64,000 nt of DNA, from positions 7,006,001 through 7,070,000 of the forward strand of contig NC_134944.1 in assembly GCF_051020765.1 (NCBI RefSeq). Reading direction: 5' to 3'. Every line of letters starts with the position of its first letter. Position 1 is the first letter of the stretch. Below, one piece after another: positions 45,767-55,583 of the stretch. The DNA is from Lasioglossum baleicum. Lineage: Eukaryota; Arthropoda; Insecta; Hymenoptera; Halictidae. Both the position numbers and the translations under genes were made by a program. A model generated the notes under the pieces. It saw nothing but the letters and a program-made list of their open reading frames with translations, was not told the DNA's origin and searched no databases.

Positions 45767-46479
45767 TTGTTTTCAAGTTGTATGACCTACAAATTGTAAT
45801 TTTTTTAACGTGTCTCTGAAATAAATTGCAGTCTTTTACATGGGTTTTCCTCGGAATTTCCCTTTTTTAATTCCAGTTTTCAAATAACTGTGGGTTTCCT
45901 AAGGAAATGTTTAAACCTCGTCGGGCGGGCCATTTTAATAAATATACAATTGGGGGGGTTTATTCTATCGTCCCTAACGCAGCAGCTGTTCAGTGAATTA
46001 ATTAGAAACCGAGTAATTGCCCGACGATATTATCTAGGATCGAAATCTGCTTTCTGAAAAATGCAGAATATTCTTCGATCGCAGCTAGACAAAACACAGT
46101 GAAAAATCTGAGAGTCCACACAATTGACGAACGTTCCTGAACTTCAGCCAGGCTTTCGAGAAATGGCGGTGTACTCCAGGCTGCGAGGAAGCGGCGAGGT
46201 TCACGCTGCCGGAACAAAGAAAGTCAATGCCGTGACGTTTCCACGAGGTTTTTACGGTTTACTCTAGGTACCGTTACGCCGCGATTTCGCCGCGATCGTC
46301 GTACAGTATTAAAAAAGAGCGACAAAGCGAGTCGGAAGACGGAGCATGGGGTCGATAACCGACGCTCTCGATCCCTCGAACCCGAGAACACGTTCCTCCT
46401 GCGAGCAACACCTTCCTTTCCAGCTCGAAATCCCGATTTACAAGCAGATTCTGCAGCAATCATTTCACAACCGATGCTC

Positions 46480-46645
46480 AAAAGTGAACCAAAGTCGCCA
46501 GATCAGGGGAATTAACTCGAATCGAGGGGAAAGGTTACCCCCTCTCTGCCCGTACCGGATCAATCACGTGACGCATGCACGACAAAGTAGAAGGGGGAAG
46601 GGTAGAGTGGGAGAGACAAGTCTCAAACCGGTGACTTTTAGCTGA
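46480..46645 (-). repeat. CACGTG-bearing dispersed repeat, inverted copy
   Basis: Starts CCAGATCAGGGGAATTAACTC, then GGGGAAAGGTTACCCCCTCTC, AATCACGTGACGCATGCACG and GGGTAGAGTGGGAGAGACAA, which is the reverse order of the copy at 31999-32207. Confidence 0.8.
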
Positions 46646-47148
46646 ATCTATCAACGCCAGTCGAATCAGTCTCGGACTTTCCATTTAATATCGGTTACAT
46701 TGTAAACACTCGTTTCACACCCAGCTCAATAAATTCCTCAATGCAACCGAGAAGTTTTGTTAACTTCTTGTCGCGTTCCCGCACTCGACACACATTCTCT
46801 GCACGCACGTTGCAAATATCTATTTCTAACGACGTCTTTAACTGCACCAGAGCCTGTTAACATTCAGACAGCACGCGATATCGAAAATGTAGTTCTCGTT
46901 AACGCTCGTTCGAGTCGACTCACCGGTCTCAGATTTTTTCTTTGAAAATTGTTGGAATTGCGCAGACTCGTTTCATAAGAAATTGTCGAATACAAATTAA
47001 TGCGACCATATGAAATAGTAGAAACAGCGAAGGCTTTCAATTTTATCGTAGAACAGTTACGGAGATCTTTGATGTGAAACGAGTTTTAAATGGATAGAGA
47101 CGTAAAATTCCAAATAATTAATTTGAGGGACAGTTAGCGTTGAAATTG
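46646..47148. other. AT-rich stretch without recognisable features
   Basis: No ORF above 65 codons, no tandem repeat and no inverted terminal repeat was noticed. Likewise 45769-46479 holds a T-rich and G-run-containing stretch (TTGGGGGGG at about 45950) and unsupported short frames only. Confidence 0.35.
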
Positions 47149-47860
47149 CTATTAAATATTATTAGTTGCATTGTAAATCTTGAATATTAATGGACAAATT
47201 TGTATGTGCCCAAACCAAAAAACAACTTTTCTAGTTCGATATAAAGAATATCGAATATTATTCGATGTGATAATGTAACAGTGAATTAATAGAAGCATTA
47301 ATAGAAGTTGCTATCAAATTATGATTAGCTGCATTTTTAAATTTTAAATTTCGAATAATAATGACAACATCCCTAGTCCAATATAAAGAATATAGAATAT
47401 TATTTTATGTGACAGTGAATTACGACATTAGTAGGAGGTAAACAATTTTTTTTAGGAGAAACAGAGTCATATTTAGGACAAACTGACACATTATTCAATT
47501 ACGCTATTAAATTATTATTAGTTGCATTGTAAATCTTGAGTAATAATGGAAAAATTTGTATGTGCTTAAACCAAAAAACAACATTCCTAGTCCGATACAA
47601 AAATATCGAATATTATTCGATGTGATAATGTAACAGCGAATTAATAGAGGCATTAATAGAAGTTGCTATCAAATTATGATTAGTTGCATTTCTAAATTTT
47701 AAATTTCGAATAATAATGACAACATCCCTAGTCCAATATAAAGAATATAGAATATTATTTTATGTGACAGTGAATTACGACATTAGTAGGAGGTAAACAA
47801 TTTTTGTTTAGTAGAAACAGAGTCATTTTTAGGACAAACTGATATTGAAGAGGTCTGAGC
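47149..47860 (+). repeat. Tandem duplication, 356-bp unit, two copies
   Basis: ATTAGTTGCATTGTAAATCTTGA at 47161 recurs at 47517, and the whole unit follows, including TCGAATATTATTCGATGTGA and ACATCCCTAGTCCAATATAA. Each unit also contains two related sub-blocks built around TATAAAGAATAT.GAATATTAT. Confidence 0.8.
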
Positions 47861-48554
47861 CCCTGATTATTATTTATTTAACGGATGAAATCAGATTGTG
47901 GTCAGTTCGAGCCTGTGACAGGAACATTTTCCATTGAATTCCGTCTAATTTATGATCCGCTACGAATTGGTCAACGCGATCACGCATGCGTGACAGCGGC
48001 CGTGAACGTGTTTGTTCACGTTCGATTCCCGTATTCGAGACATCTCGCGGCGATTTATCGACGAGATGGCTGTCCCGTGGATGGAAACGGGTTAATGCTC
48101 GGCGGAAACGGTCCTTTCGAGGAATCGGCCGGCCGAATGGCCTGCTAGGAAGCTATCGGGCCACGGAACGGTAAGTATGTATATCCTGGGACGATGGTTC
48201 GAGTGATCGCCGATGAAGACGAATAGGAGAAAGACGGTAGACGCGACGTGAAACGGAGAGAGACACGCGCGGACAGAGAGAAAGAGGATACACCGCTTGA
48301 ATAGGAACCGGAACTCACGGTCCGTGCTCGGAATTGACTACACGATTGCACATGTACGGCTGTGCATATGAATCAGATAAAAGAGAGCCGGAGGCTTTTC
48401 TATCCGCGCGTTCGCCGGGAGCAACGGAGAGAAAGAGGAACGGAGAAAGAGCGAGAGCGAGAGAGAAAGTTATCGGTGCCCGCGTCATTGATTTCTTCGC
48501 AATGGAAATAAATCTCGGCGCGCATCGAAGAGGAAAGAAACGCTTTCAAAACCA
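47861..48554. other. No recognisable gene; short GC-rich block
   Basis: From 47940 to 48550 the DNA is GC-rich with small GA-rich stretches. The longest frame, 87 codons at 47885, resembles nothing known. A splice-donor-like CGGTAAGTATG lies at about 48169; no coding exon can be supported. The 356 bp after 48716 holds nothing recognisable. Confidence 0.35.
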
Positions 48555-48715
48555 CGGGGACCCCCAGAAAATGGTACGGCCCCCACTCTACCTTCCCCCT
48601 CTACGACGCTATTCCCCCACGCCTCCGCTGCGGCCTGATCACGTGACGTAATGGCGGAGAGAGGGAAACTTTTTCCTCAATTCGTGCCCCCTCCCCTCAG
48701 CCGGCGATACTGGGC
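48555..48715 (+). repeat. CACGTG-bearing dispersed repeat copy
   Basis: CCCCACTCTACCTTCCCCCT, a cGACGCTATTCCCCCACG block, ATCACGTGACGTAA and GAGAGAGGGAAACTTTTTCC occur in the same order as in the copies at 31999-32207 and 349-613. Confidence 0.75.
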
Positions 48716-49072
48716 ACAGGAAGAGTTAAAACGTTAAAAAATGAAAACAATCAAATCACGTGTTAACATCTGCAAATACAACGTACCACTTTAAACCACT
48801 AATTTAGCAAAAGAAAGTCATGAACTCCCTGAATATTATGTATTAAGACTTGACACAGCTGAATGAAATTTTAAAACTTTTTATAAAATCATTGTTACCC
48901 GTGAAAATGTTCAAAAAATTCTGTCTGCGAAATTGAACGGACCGGACCGTCTTCAATTAAATTGAGAGATTATAGACATCACGCAACGATGGTACATACA
49001 TAGTAAAGAAGTGCACCTGAATGGTTCAGGAGGACAGCACATGATTTCTTAGATTTCTTGTAGAGCGTAAAA

Positions 49073-49186
49073 AGACGAATCCAACGACTACAATGACCAC
49101 ACCATTTCGATCATTGTGTGTCCGAAAGCATCGACCGGCTCACCTTTCAGTACAGTTCAGAATAGTCATTGTAGTCGTCGGATTCG
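49073..49186. repeat. Short inverted repeat (foldback)
   Basis: GACGAATCCAACGACTACAA at the left matches GTAGTCGTCGGATTCG at the right in inverted orientation. The arms are about 27 bp and the centre about 60 bp. Confidence 0.6.
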
Positions 49187-49195
49187 CCGCGTAGA

Positions 49196-50962
49196 AAGTC
49201 AGAACTGTTCCGCTTCCACGCGGTGAAATCTCGAGAAACTCGCCACCCCGATTTTCCTCGCTTTTGGAAACACGCCTGCGATTTTCGCGCTCGGAATTAA
49301 TTCGTGTCCTCGGTGCTCCACGAGTTCTCGAATGAAAATGAGAACCGCTATATCTCACGCAGCAATTTCGAAAACTATGGAAAATATTGGCTGAGACGTG
49401 GGGCAAAGATCAAAGCGGATTTGTCTTCTCTAAAAGAATTATTTTCATAAAGTAATAAAGAATTATGTAATGGAATAATATAACGTCTTCGATCGACCGA
49501 CGGCGGCGATCTCGGAGAAGCTTCCGGTTAGAAATGATTGGATTAATAACTACAACGAACATCGAATGCGAAACGATATGAAGAGCTACTTCGTCAGCCG
49601 ATGAGATCATCCGAATAAATATTTCAAAATTTTTTTACTCTTTTATCTCAATTAATTTTATTCGTTTATTTAAATTCTTTTATGCTCCAAAATAGTATAT
49701 TATTTGAAGTCCGATGAGAACCCCTGCGGAGCCCGTATGTCGACAACCGGGTACCCCACTTACACGGCGTGTTTCGTTAAAAAAAAATAGAGAGAGATTC
49801 TGTGAACGCCCTATTCCGGGTGAAACGACCGGTACACGCCGGCTGAACTAGCCTAATCGGCAGTTTCGAGCGCGAAGCACCGCATAGTGTCCCGGGGCCG
49901 ATTAATTCGACACAACAGCGGAAATGGAGGAACCTATCTACACGGGATCCTGATGAAACCGCGAACAGGGGAGAGAGATCCCCTGTTTCGTTCATTAACG
50001 GATTGCGGGTTCATGCAAATTTCGGTTTTCCGCGTACGGCGCAAGCGCGTTGCACCGGGATCGCCCGGAAACTCGAAATCTATGACACAGGAACGGGAAG
50101 ACCGGAATTTCCCGGTGGCATATGCACGAGCGCGGAAAATCCTCCGCATTCCCACCTTCCCGATTCGCTGGAGAAGCGAAATGCTGTTCTCGTCTGTTCC
50201 GATGGCTAGGGGAAAAATGTTGCCCAATAACGAGGGACTAGTAACTCCTCCCTTTGACCCGGCTAACCTTGAATCTCGTCGTGCAGACATTAAATAGAAT
50301 GTTGTACGATTCCCGGCGAGTGATTGTTAACGATGGAGTCGGACCGGTCGATCGATTATGTTCGATTATATTCGATTGCATTCTCTCGCTGTGCGTGTGC
50401 AAGAGGGGCGCACGGTAACCTAACTGCGAACGCGACTGTTTCGCCGAGGCTGCGAACAAGCGATCCTGCGACACGTCGCGACGAGATGCAAAATGAAAAT
50501 TCGCGTTTTCGTTCCCAACCATCTTGGGAGAGACCCGTTCGCATCGATTGCACTCGGCTTTCTCTCTCCCTCTCTCTCTCTCTCTTCCTCTCGTTCTTCG
50601 AACGATAGGGCAACGCGAACAAAAATTCGGCGACGTGAGGTGACGCGAGTAATTCGTACGAGAGCAAGCTGGAATCCTGACTCGCGTCGTCCGGCTGTCA
50701 AAGATCGAGAACGGAACCATTCATGTCGGAATTCGAAACCCAAGCGGCGAAAACGACTGTGAGGATCCTGGGACGTTCGTCCTGGGACCTACGCTAGGAT
50801 CCACGTGCTAGGAAATACGTTCTCGCCGCAGCCGGCGTCACCCGGCGATTCGCCGTTACGGAACTGTCGAATTAACGGTCGAAGTACAGCGACCCGACGA
50901 TCGTAAAACCGCTCGACCGGCGAAGAACGAACGGCGGAAATGATGGCGTGGGTTTCACTTAC
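49196..50962. other. No recognisable gene; CpG-rich with short (CT)n
   Basis: Composition rises to GC-rich at 49750-50930, with a (CT)n tract near 50563-50584. Several 60-160 codon open frames on both strands overlap each other and show no family resemblance. The segment 49410-49740 is AT-rich and featureless. Confidence 0.4.
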
Positions 50963-51140
50963 CGTTAACGGCGATATATCCTCAGGAATTGCGTCGGAAT
51001 ACGGATCCCAAGCACTTGCAACAACACTTCACTCGAGTACGCCGGTCACTGCGCTTGTGCGTTCAAATTCGTCGTCCTACGGCGCAACGATGCCGCCATC
51101 TCGCGCGATTGCGCGGCAACCGACTCACGCCAACATGGCC
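50963..51140 (-). promoter_or_regulatory. Candidate noncoding first exon and promoter, minus strand
   Basis: Read on the minus strand, a CpG-rich stretch has two YY1-like sites (GAGATGGCGGCAT near 51094-51106 and GGCCATGTTGG near 51130-51141). About 130 bp later comes a consensus splice donor, AACG|GTAAGTG, with the exon end at 50963. There is no TATA box and no convincing ORF. If real, it would start a minus-strand gene whose next exon lies far to the left, making much of this window its first intron. Inference only. Confidence 0.3.
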
Positions 51141-51220
51141 GGTTCACAATGCCCGCGATGTAGCCTCAAGTCCTACGCACACGAAACGCCCGACCAATTA
51201 AAAAAATTCGACGGTCAAGC

Positions 51221-51402
51221 GACTCCGGATGTTTATGCGAAATAAAAAGTTTCTGCATCAATTGCAAGACGCAGGAGCTAAATATAAGTTTACATTCTTA
51301 TTAACAAATAATATATTAATACTCTTAAAGTCTTTTAATATTTTCACTGTTTTAAATTGCACCTGCTCAGTTTTTTGTTATAAACGCATAAAATCCGGAG
51401 TC
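51221..51402. mobile_element. GACTGCGGAT-family MITE variant
   Basis: GACTCCGGATGTTTATGCG at the left and CGCATAAAATCCGGAGTC at the right are inverted repeats 182 bp apart. The C/G change at position 5 occurs in both ends, so the pair has co-varied. Confidence 0.75.
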
Positions 51403-51497
51403 GATGATTAATAATCGACACTAAACCCACCGAGCACTAAAAGCGATTAAAAATGTATTGGCTTGGAAAAATGACAAAGCTCTATTTGTTTCTATAT

Positions 51498-51687
51498 GAC
51501 TGCGGATGTTTATGTATTTATGGCTCCCAAAAATTTTCGAAAAATGCTAGAAAATAAAATGCCACAGAATTTAGTACGTTTTCTATTTATTTTAGATCTA
51601 CGAAGACTACCACCACTAAAAATAAGATTTTACACGATTCCATGTTCTCTTAACAAAAATTATAAATTGCATAAACATCCGCAATCT
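51498..51687. mobile_element. GACTGCGGAT-family MITE
   Basis: The left end is GACTGCGGATGTTTATGTA and the right end GCATAAACATCCGCAATC. It lies 96 bp from the preceding copy. Confidence 0.7.
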
Positions 51688-51849
51688 ATTTATCACAATA
51701 TCTGTAGCTGGAAGAAAAAACGTCGCGTGTCGCAATTTCAAAAAATTTGAGTTTATGCATTAATTCAGGATTTATGTATTGTACCAGAAAAATAGTAATG
51801 AAAACAAATTCGAAAGGTTCGAAAAAATAATGCAATCCGATGTTTTATG

Positions 51850-52010
51850 TTCAATTTGGCAATCACGTTCTTACAACCACAAATATATATGCTTGGATAA
51901 AGAAATTTATCGAATCAATTTCCATGTAAACAACTTCATAATTTCAATAATTGTAAGATTAAAAATATACAACCGTTCATTCGACCGGCAATGGTAGATT
52001 TAGTGTTAAC
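51850..52010 (-). repeat. CTAAACGTACCAxTGCCGG dispersed repeat (inverted copy)
   Basis: The reverse complement begins with an AACACTAAATCTACCATTGC motif and continues with GCCGGTCGAATGAACGG, ACAATTATTGAAATTATGAAG and GGAAATTGATTCGATAAAT. The same order is seen at 34128-34300 and around 25930-26590. Flanking AT-rich DNA from 51688 to 51850 shows nothing else. Confidence 0.65.
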
Positions 52011-52100
52011 CTATCGACACGCTTCGTACGACTGACGTTGTTAGCCCTATGGAAATGACAAGGTCGAATTCGTTCGAACTCTGCGCGGTTCTTATTGCTA

Positions 52101-52253
52101 GACCGCGGGTTTTTATGCAACGTCGAAATTGCCCGCTTTTATTGCAGTACAAATTTCCTTGATCGTATGAACGAGTCGAAAATGACCTGAATATTTTCAA
52201 ACATTACCTGAACGTTTTCAGCTTTATCATTGATGCACAAAATATACGCAGTC
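52101..52253. mobile_element. GACTGCGGAT-family MITE, shortened
   Basis: TA-flanked element of 153 bp. The left end is GACCGCGGGTTTTTATGCA and the right end TGCACAAAATATACGCAGTC. Confidence 0.7.
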
Positions 52254-52274
52254 TATTTATTTATTACGATACGC

Positions 52275-52560
52275 AGTGGCGGATTTACAGGGGGCTATAG
52301 GGGCTATAGCCCAGTGCGGGAAAATCCAGGGGCGGAAAATTTTTGGAAAAATACCGAAGGCACAATGTAAAAATGTTAACCAATTTAAAAATCAAAATAA
52401 CTTGTTTGCATGACGTTGTATGAAATGAAAGTAAGTGTAGTAAGAAATATAAGGATCCGTGTATATACACGAATCTGTGAATACTTTGTAAATTCAATGT
52501 TAACCTTAAAAACCTAACAATCGAGAAACGGCTGTGGAAAATAGGGGCGAAAATGAAGAT
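52275..52560. mobile_element. Possible hAT-like end
   Basis: CAGTGGCGGATTTACAGGGG followed by GCTATAGGGGCTATAGCCC has the look of a hAT terminus (CAGTGGCGGA..). No matching right end was located before 52560, so the extent is a guess. Confidence 0.35.
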
Positions 52561-52815
52561 TCTTATTGCAATACTCGATACGCTTATGTGATCGATTTAA
52601 AAATAGATGCATACCAGTCTAATGTATGCATGTAAATAGGATACTTTCTTCGTCACGGTCAACGCCGATACGGGGAATAAACAATAAACAGTCTGACGTC
52701 ACGGTCGCTGCGACGCCACAGTCCTTTGACCTACAAAAAGAAAATGTACTTTCTAACACTCTCAAGTCATTTAATCGAAGATAATACCGTTGGAATCCTT
52801 GATCTTCCTCTCCTC

Positions 52816-53985
52816 TCATACTATGAACGCGACGTCTAAATTCTTCTTCGCGTGGCCGAAATAAAGGTACCCGTGATGCGGGCTGTTCATTTTATGATAG
52901 AAAGTCATGCCGGGCCAATACAAGCTGTGCAACAGTACCAAGTTCTTTTCATGTAATACTTGTAGGCTCCAGCATCCTACGAACAGCGATTGTTTATAAA
53001 CTAATTAAATGATCTTATATATATGTATATACGTTGTGCAATACCTTGCGGGACGTCCATGTCGATCGTGTCCAGAAAATCGGTCGCGTAATTGTAGTCA
53101 GGCCTGGTCAACAAATTGGTGTTCCATTTTTGTTGCGGAGGACGAGCATGCAGAAAGGATTTGAAGTGGACGCAGTCTGCAGGACCGAGTCCTTCGAACC
53201 CGGGATTTTCAATTACGTCACCGCTCGGACATTTGAACCATGCACCACGCGGGATCACCGCGGCACCTTCTCGAATGAAATACACCGTAGCAGCGAGCCT
53301 GTCCTCTTCTTTTAATTCTCTCGGTATAGGGCCCTGGTACATGTGCATCAACCCCGACAATATACCGAAACCAGTCACAATGACTGGTCTTTAGAAAAAA
53401 TGCTTGAACATTTTCATAAACGATAAATGCATAAAGATCAGCAGTCTCTAGACATTATACGGTAACCGTACCCCTTTTTTTTCAAGTTTGAAAACACGTT
53501 TACGTACACGGTGGCGCCATCTTACCTCGTAATACTTCTTCGGATCCTCGTTTGGCGGGAACGGAGGATTGGTGTTGTAAACATTAGCAACTATCGACGG
53601 ATCGCCCTCGAATTTGTTGATCGCGAGCGGCGTTAAAAATTGGGCGCATTTGTCCGCGTTCGGCAGGAGAAACCAGTCGAAACAATCGGTGCTGAATTAA
53701 AAAGCGTTCGTCGTAACGAGATGAAAGCAAATTGAGAACCACTGCGACATTTTCTTACCTATAATAATAAACTTGCCCGTCCATGCAATCTCTCTCGAAC
53801 CCGTAAGCAATGTGATAATCGTTTCGTGTCCCGTAGATTTTGCCCCAGTAGTAACATCTTCGGAAATGATTCTCCTTCTGCAGTATCGTTAGAGAACTAC
53901 GCAGTAACTGAGAATGCTCGGTTCCCACGCAAATGCCAGCGTCGCCCAGGAGATCCAAACTCTCCAGCAATTTTGTGCATTCCAT
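52816..53985 (-). CDS. RSPH9: Radial spoke head protein 9 homologue (RSPH9)
   Basis: RSPH9 is part of the radial spoke head, which links outer doublets to the central pair in 9+2 axonemes; in insects this implies sperm flagella and possibly motile sensory cilia (inference). Four exons join in frame: 53985-53759, 53691-53526, 53333-53045 and 52976-52816, with GT-AG introns of 67, 192 and 68 bp, giving 280 residues against 276 in human. Family-typical stretches include YYWGKIYGTRNDYHIAYG in exon 1, FEGDPSI in exon 2, GAAVIPRGAWFKCPSG in exon 3 and LYWPGMTFYH followed by GYLYFG and the tail NLDVAFIV in exon 4. Exon 4 is short and was assembled by hand from a 161-nt segment with a clean acceptor and donor phase. 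The start is the first ATG before MECTKLLESLDLLG. Intron 2 holds the end of a GACTGCGGAT-family MITE near 53400-53450. Confidence 0.88.
53400..53452. mobile_element. GACTGCGGAT-family MITE end inside RSPH9 intron 2
   Basis: AAATGCATAAAGATCAGCAG followed by TCTC matches the right end of the family; the left end is not recognisable within the 192-bp intron. Confidence 0.5.
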
Positions 53986-54192
53986 TTTCTAGCTTCCAGG
54001 CTAGTCGTATATTGACAGTTGATCTTGTAACCTAACATGTATAAAACAATCGAGAATATCTCTCGGGTTTTGTCCGAAACTACTAATTTTACAATGTGTC
54101 TAGCAATAAGCAGGCGTAATAATTTTTCCGGCGTAATAGGGTTGTCGAATCAACGTGTACATTTAAAGTCTTTTTATTTATGATCATAAGTA

Positions 54193-54387
54193 GACTGCGG
54201 ATCTTTATGCAAAATAAAAATTTTCTGCATTGATTGTCAGGGATAGAAACCAAATTGCATGTTACAATATTTTTAATGATTCTAATAGAGGAGAAATCAT
54301 ATATTGACGTCTTCAATTTGAAAAATTTTTCAACAATTTTCAATTCCATCTACTCAATTTTTCTATAAATGCATAAAATCCGCAGTC
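54193..54387. mobile_element. GACTGCGGAT-family MITE, well preserved
   Basis: TA at 54191-54192 and 54388-54389 bracket a 195-bp element. The left end is GACTGCGGATCTTTATGCA and the right end TGCATAAAATCCGCAGTC, nearly perfect inverted repeats. It lies in the 480-bp stretch between RSPH9 and the duplicated ANKRD49 flank; nothing else is seen there. Confidence 0.85.
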
Positions 54388-54469
54388 TACTGATCACAAA
54401 TCATTTTGGCGGGCGCTGACACAAATCGTTAGAACGAATCGGGGGAAACAATACTAAAGCAAATGGCAA

Positions 54470-54545
54470 CAATTCTAGGCAGAAAAAACCGTGATATCGC
54501 GACGTTCCTAGTTCCTGGAACGGTCGTTTGTTGTCGTTTATGTCG
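54470..54545 (+). repeat. Upstream copy of the ANKRD49 5'-flank duplication
   Basis: About 75 bp here, from CTAGGCAGAAAAAACC through GTTCCTAGTTCCTGGAACGG to GTCGTTTATGTCG, reappears at 55489-55575 directly in front of the ANKRD49 start codon. The right copy carries about 9 extra bases near 55518 and a few substitutions. The sequence contains the palindrome TTCCTGGAA. The two copies bracket the truncated retrotransposon plus about 200 bp of unidentified DNA. Confidence 0.8.
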
Positions 54546-54546
54546 A

Positions 54547-55285
54547 GCTCGACCACTGTGAAAGAGAGGAGGAAAAAGGAAGGAAGTAGAATTAGATCTA
54601 ACCACTACAATTTAGCAGCATCACTTTATAGAAAAAATTATATCAATTACACACAATGCGAATGCGGTCACGAAATGGAGGATATAGATCACATCATTTG
54701 GAATTGTCCAATTTACGAAAGGAAAAGAGGAAAACTATTAAGACTTTTCGCTAGAAAAGATATATAGATCTAGAAGAGGAAGTATCCAAAATATTGGGTA
54801 AAAAAAGATGTTACCATCCTGAGGTCAATAGCGGCCTTCTTGTTACAAATTGATCACAACCAAATAAAAGGTGCAATGAGAAGGTGCTCTTCGAAATACA
54901 AAGTACAAATTAAATTTAAGACGAAAGGATTAAATATTAAGTACCAAGTTTTAGATTCTAAGTCTATTTATACATAAGACTGATCTACCCCAATATCACT
55001 TAACCTATGGAAAAAAAAAGAAAAAAAAAATATATACGATAAGGTTGATACTCTGTTTCTGATAAGTGCAATAACAATATGCAAAATAGAAATAGTCACT
55101 GACTGACTAGTGGATAAGAGAAATAGAGAGCAAGAGACATTTTGTTGAAAAGTACAAAACCATACAAAACAGAAAATAGAATAGTAATACAAAAGACGGG
55201 TTTGCTTTGGGCAAATAGAACTCCGGTTCTCCAACGCCATCTCTGCGCAATGTGGGGTAAAGAATGAACTAAACTAAACTAAAAA
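54547..55285 (+). mobile_element. 5'-truncated non-LTR retrotransposon (3' end only)
   Basis: An open frame ending at the stop at 54767 encodes the C-terminal tail of a LINE ORF2, with a cysteine-histidine motif CECGHEMEDIDHIIWNCPIY preceded by RIRSNHYNLAASLYRKNY. This CxC..E..DH.....C pattern is the zinc-knuckle-like end typical of Jockey/I/R1-type reverse transcriptase proteins. About 490 bp of 3' untranslated DNA follows and ends in short TAAAC repeats at 55268-55285, a common tail form in such elements. Reverse transcriptase and endonuclease domains are absent, so this is a dead-on-arrival copy. It is flanked by two copies of the ANKRD49 5' region. Confidence 0.75.
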
Positions 55286-55488
55286 AGGAGCGTTTCGTCC
55301 TAGGCCCGCCAGAGGACTCATCAGTAAGATTGCCTTAGACGGTGGGATCAGGTGGGATGTCAGAAGGCGGTTGAGGACGGTATATATACTAATTGCTGTG
55401 GAACGAGTACTTGCGGGAAAGGCCTATTCGAGTGCCTGTCCCTCTTGTGGCGCAATGTATGAAGTTCGGCCTCCACGTCGTGTAGTAA
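55286..55488 (+). other. Unidentified segment between retrotransposon tail and ANKRD49 flank, with a ~70-codon open frame
   Basis: Between the TAAAC tail and the second flank copy there is a frame open from about 55272 to the TAG near 55495. Its residues include ALDGGIRWDVRRRLRTVY and CPSCGAMYEVRPPR. It has no recognised family and no good start codon. It may be the remnant of a second inserted element or an exon of something unrecognised. Confidence 0.3.
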
Positions 55489-55575
55489 AATCCTAGGCAG
55501 AAAAAACCATGATATTGCGAGTATTGCGACGTTCCTAGTTCCTGGAACGGTCGTTTATTGTCGTTTATGTCGCAC
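55489..55575 (+). promoter_or_regulatory. ANKRD49-proximal copy of the duplicated flank (likely core promoter/5' UTR)
   Basis: This copy lies 9 bp in front of the ANKRD49 ATG at 55584, so it should contain the 5' UTR and probably the transcription start. No TATA box is visible. Its twin lies at 54470-54545. Confidence 0.5.
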
Positions 55576-55583
55576 AAGTCAAA

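Noticed and set aside
48015..48040. GTTCGATTCC, a possible tRNA T-arm
   Set aside because: No acceptor stem, D-arm or anticodon arm could be folded around it.
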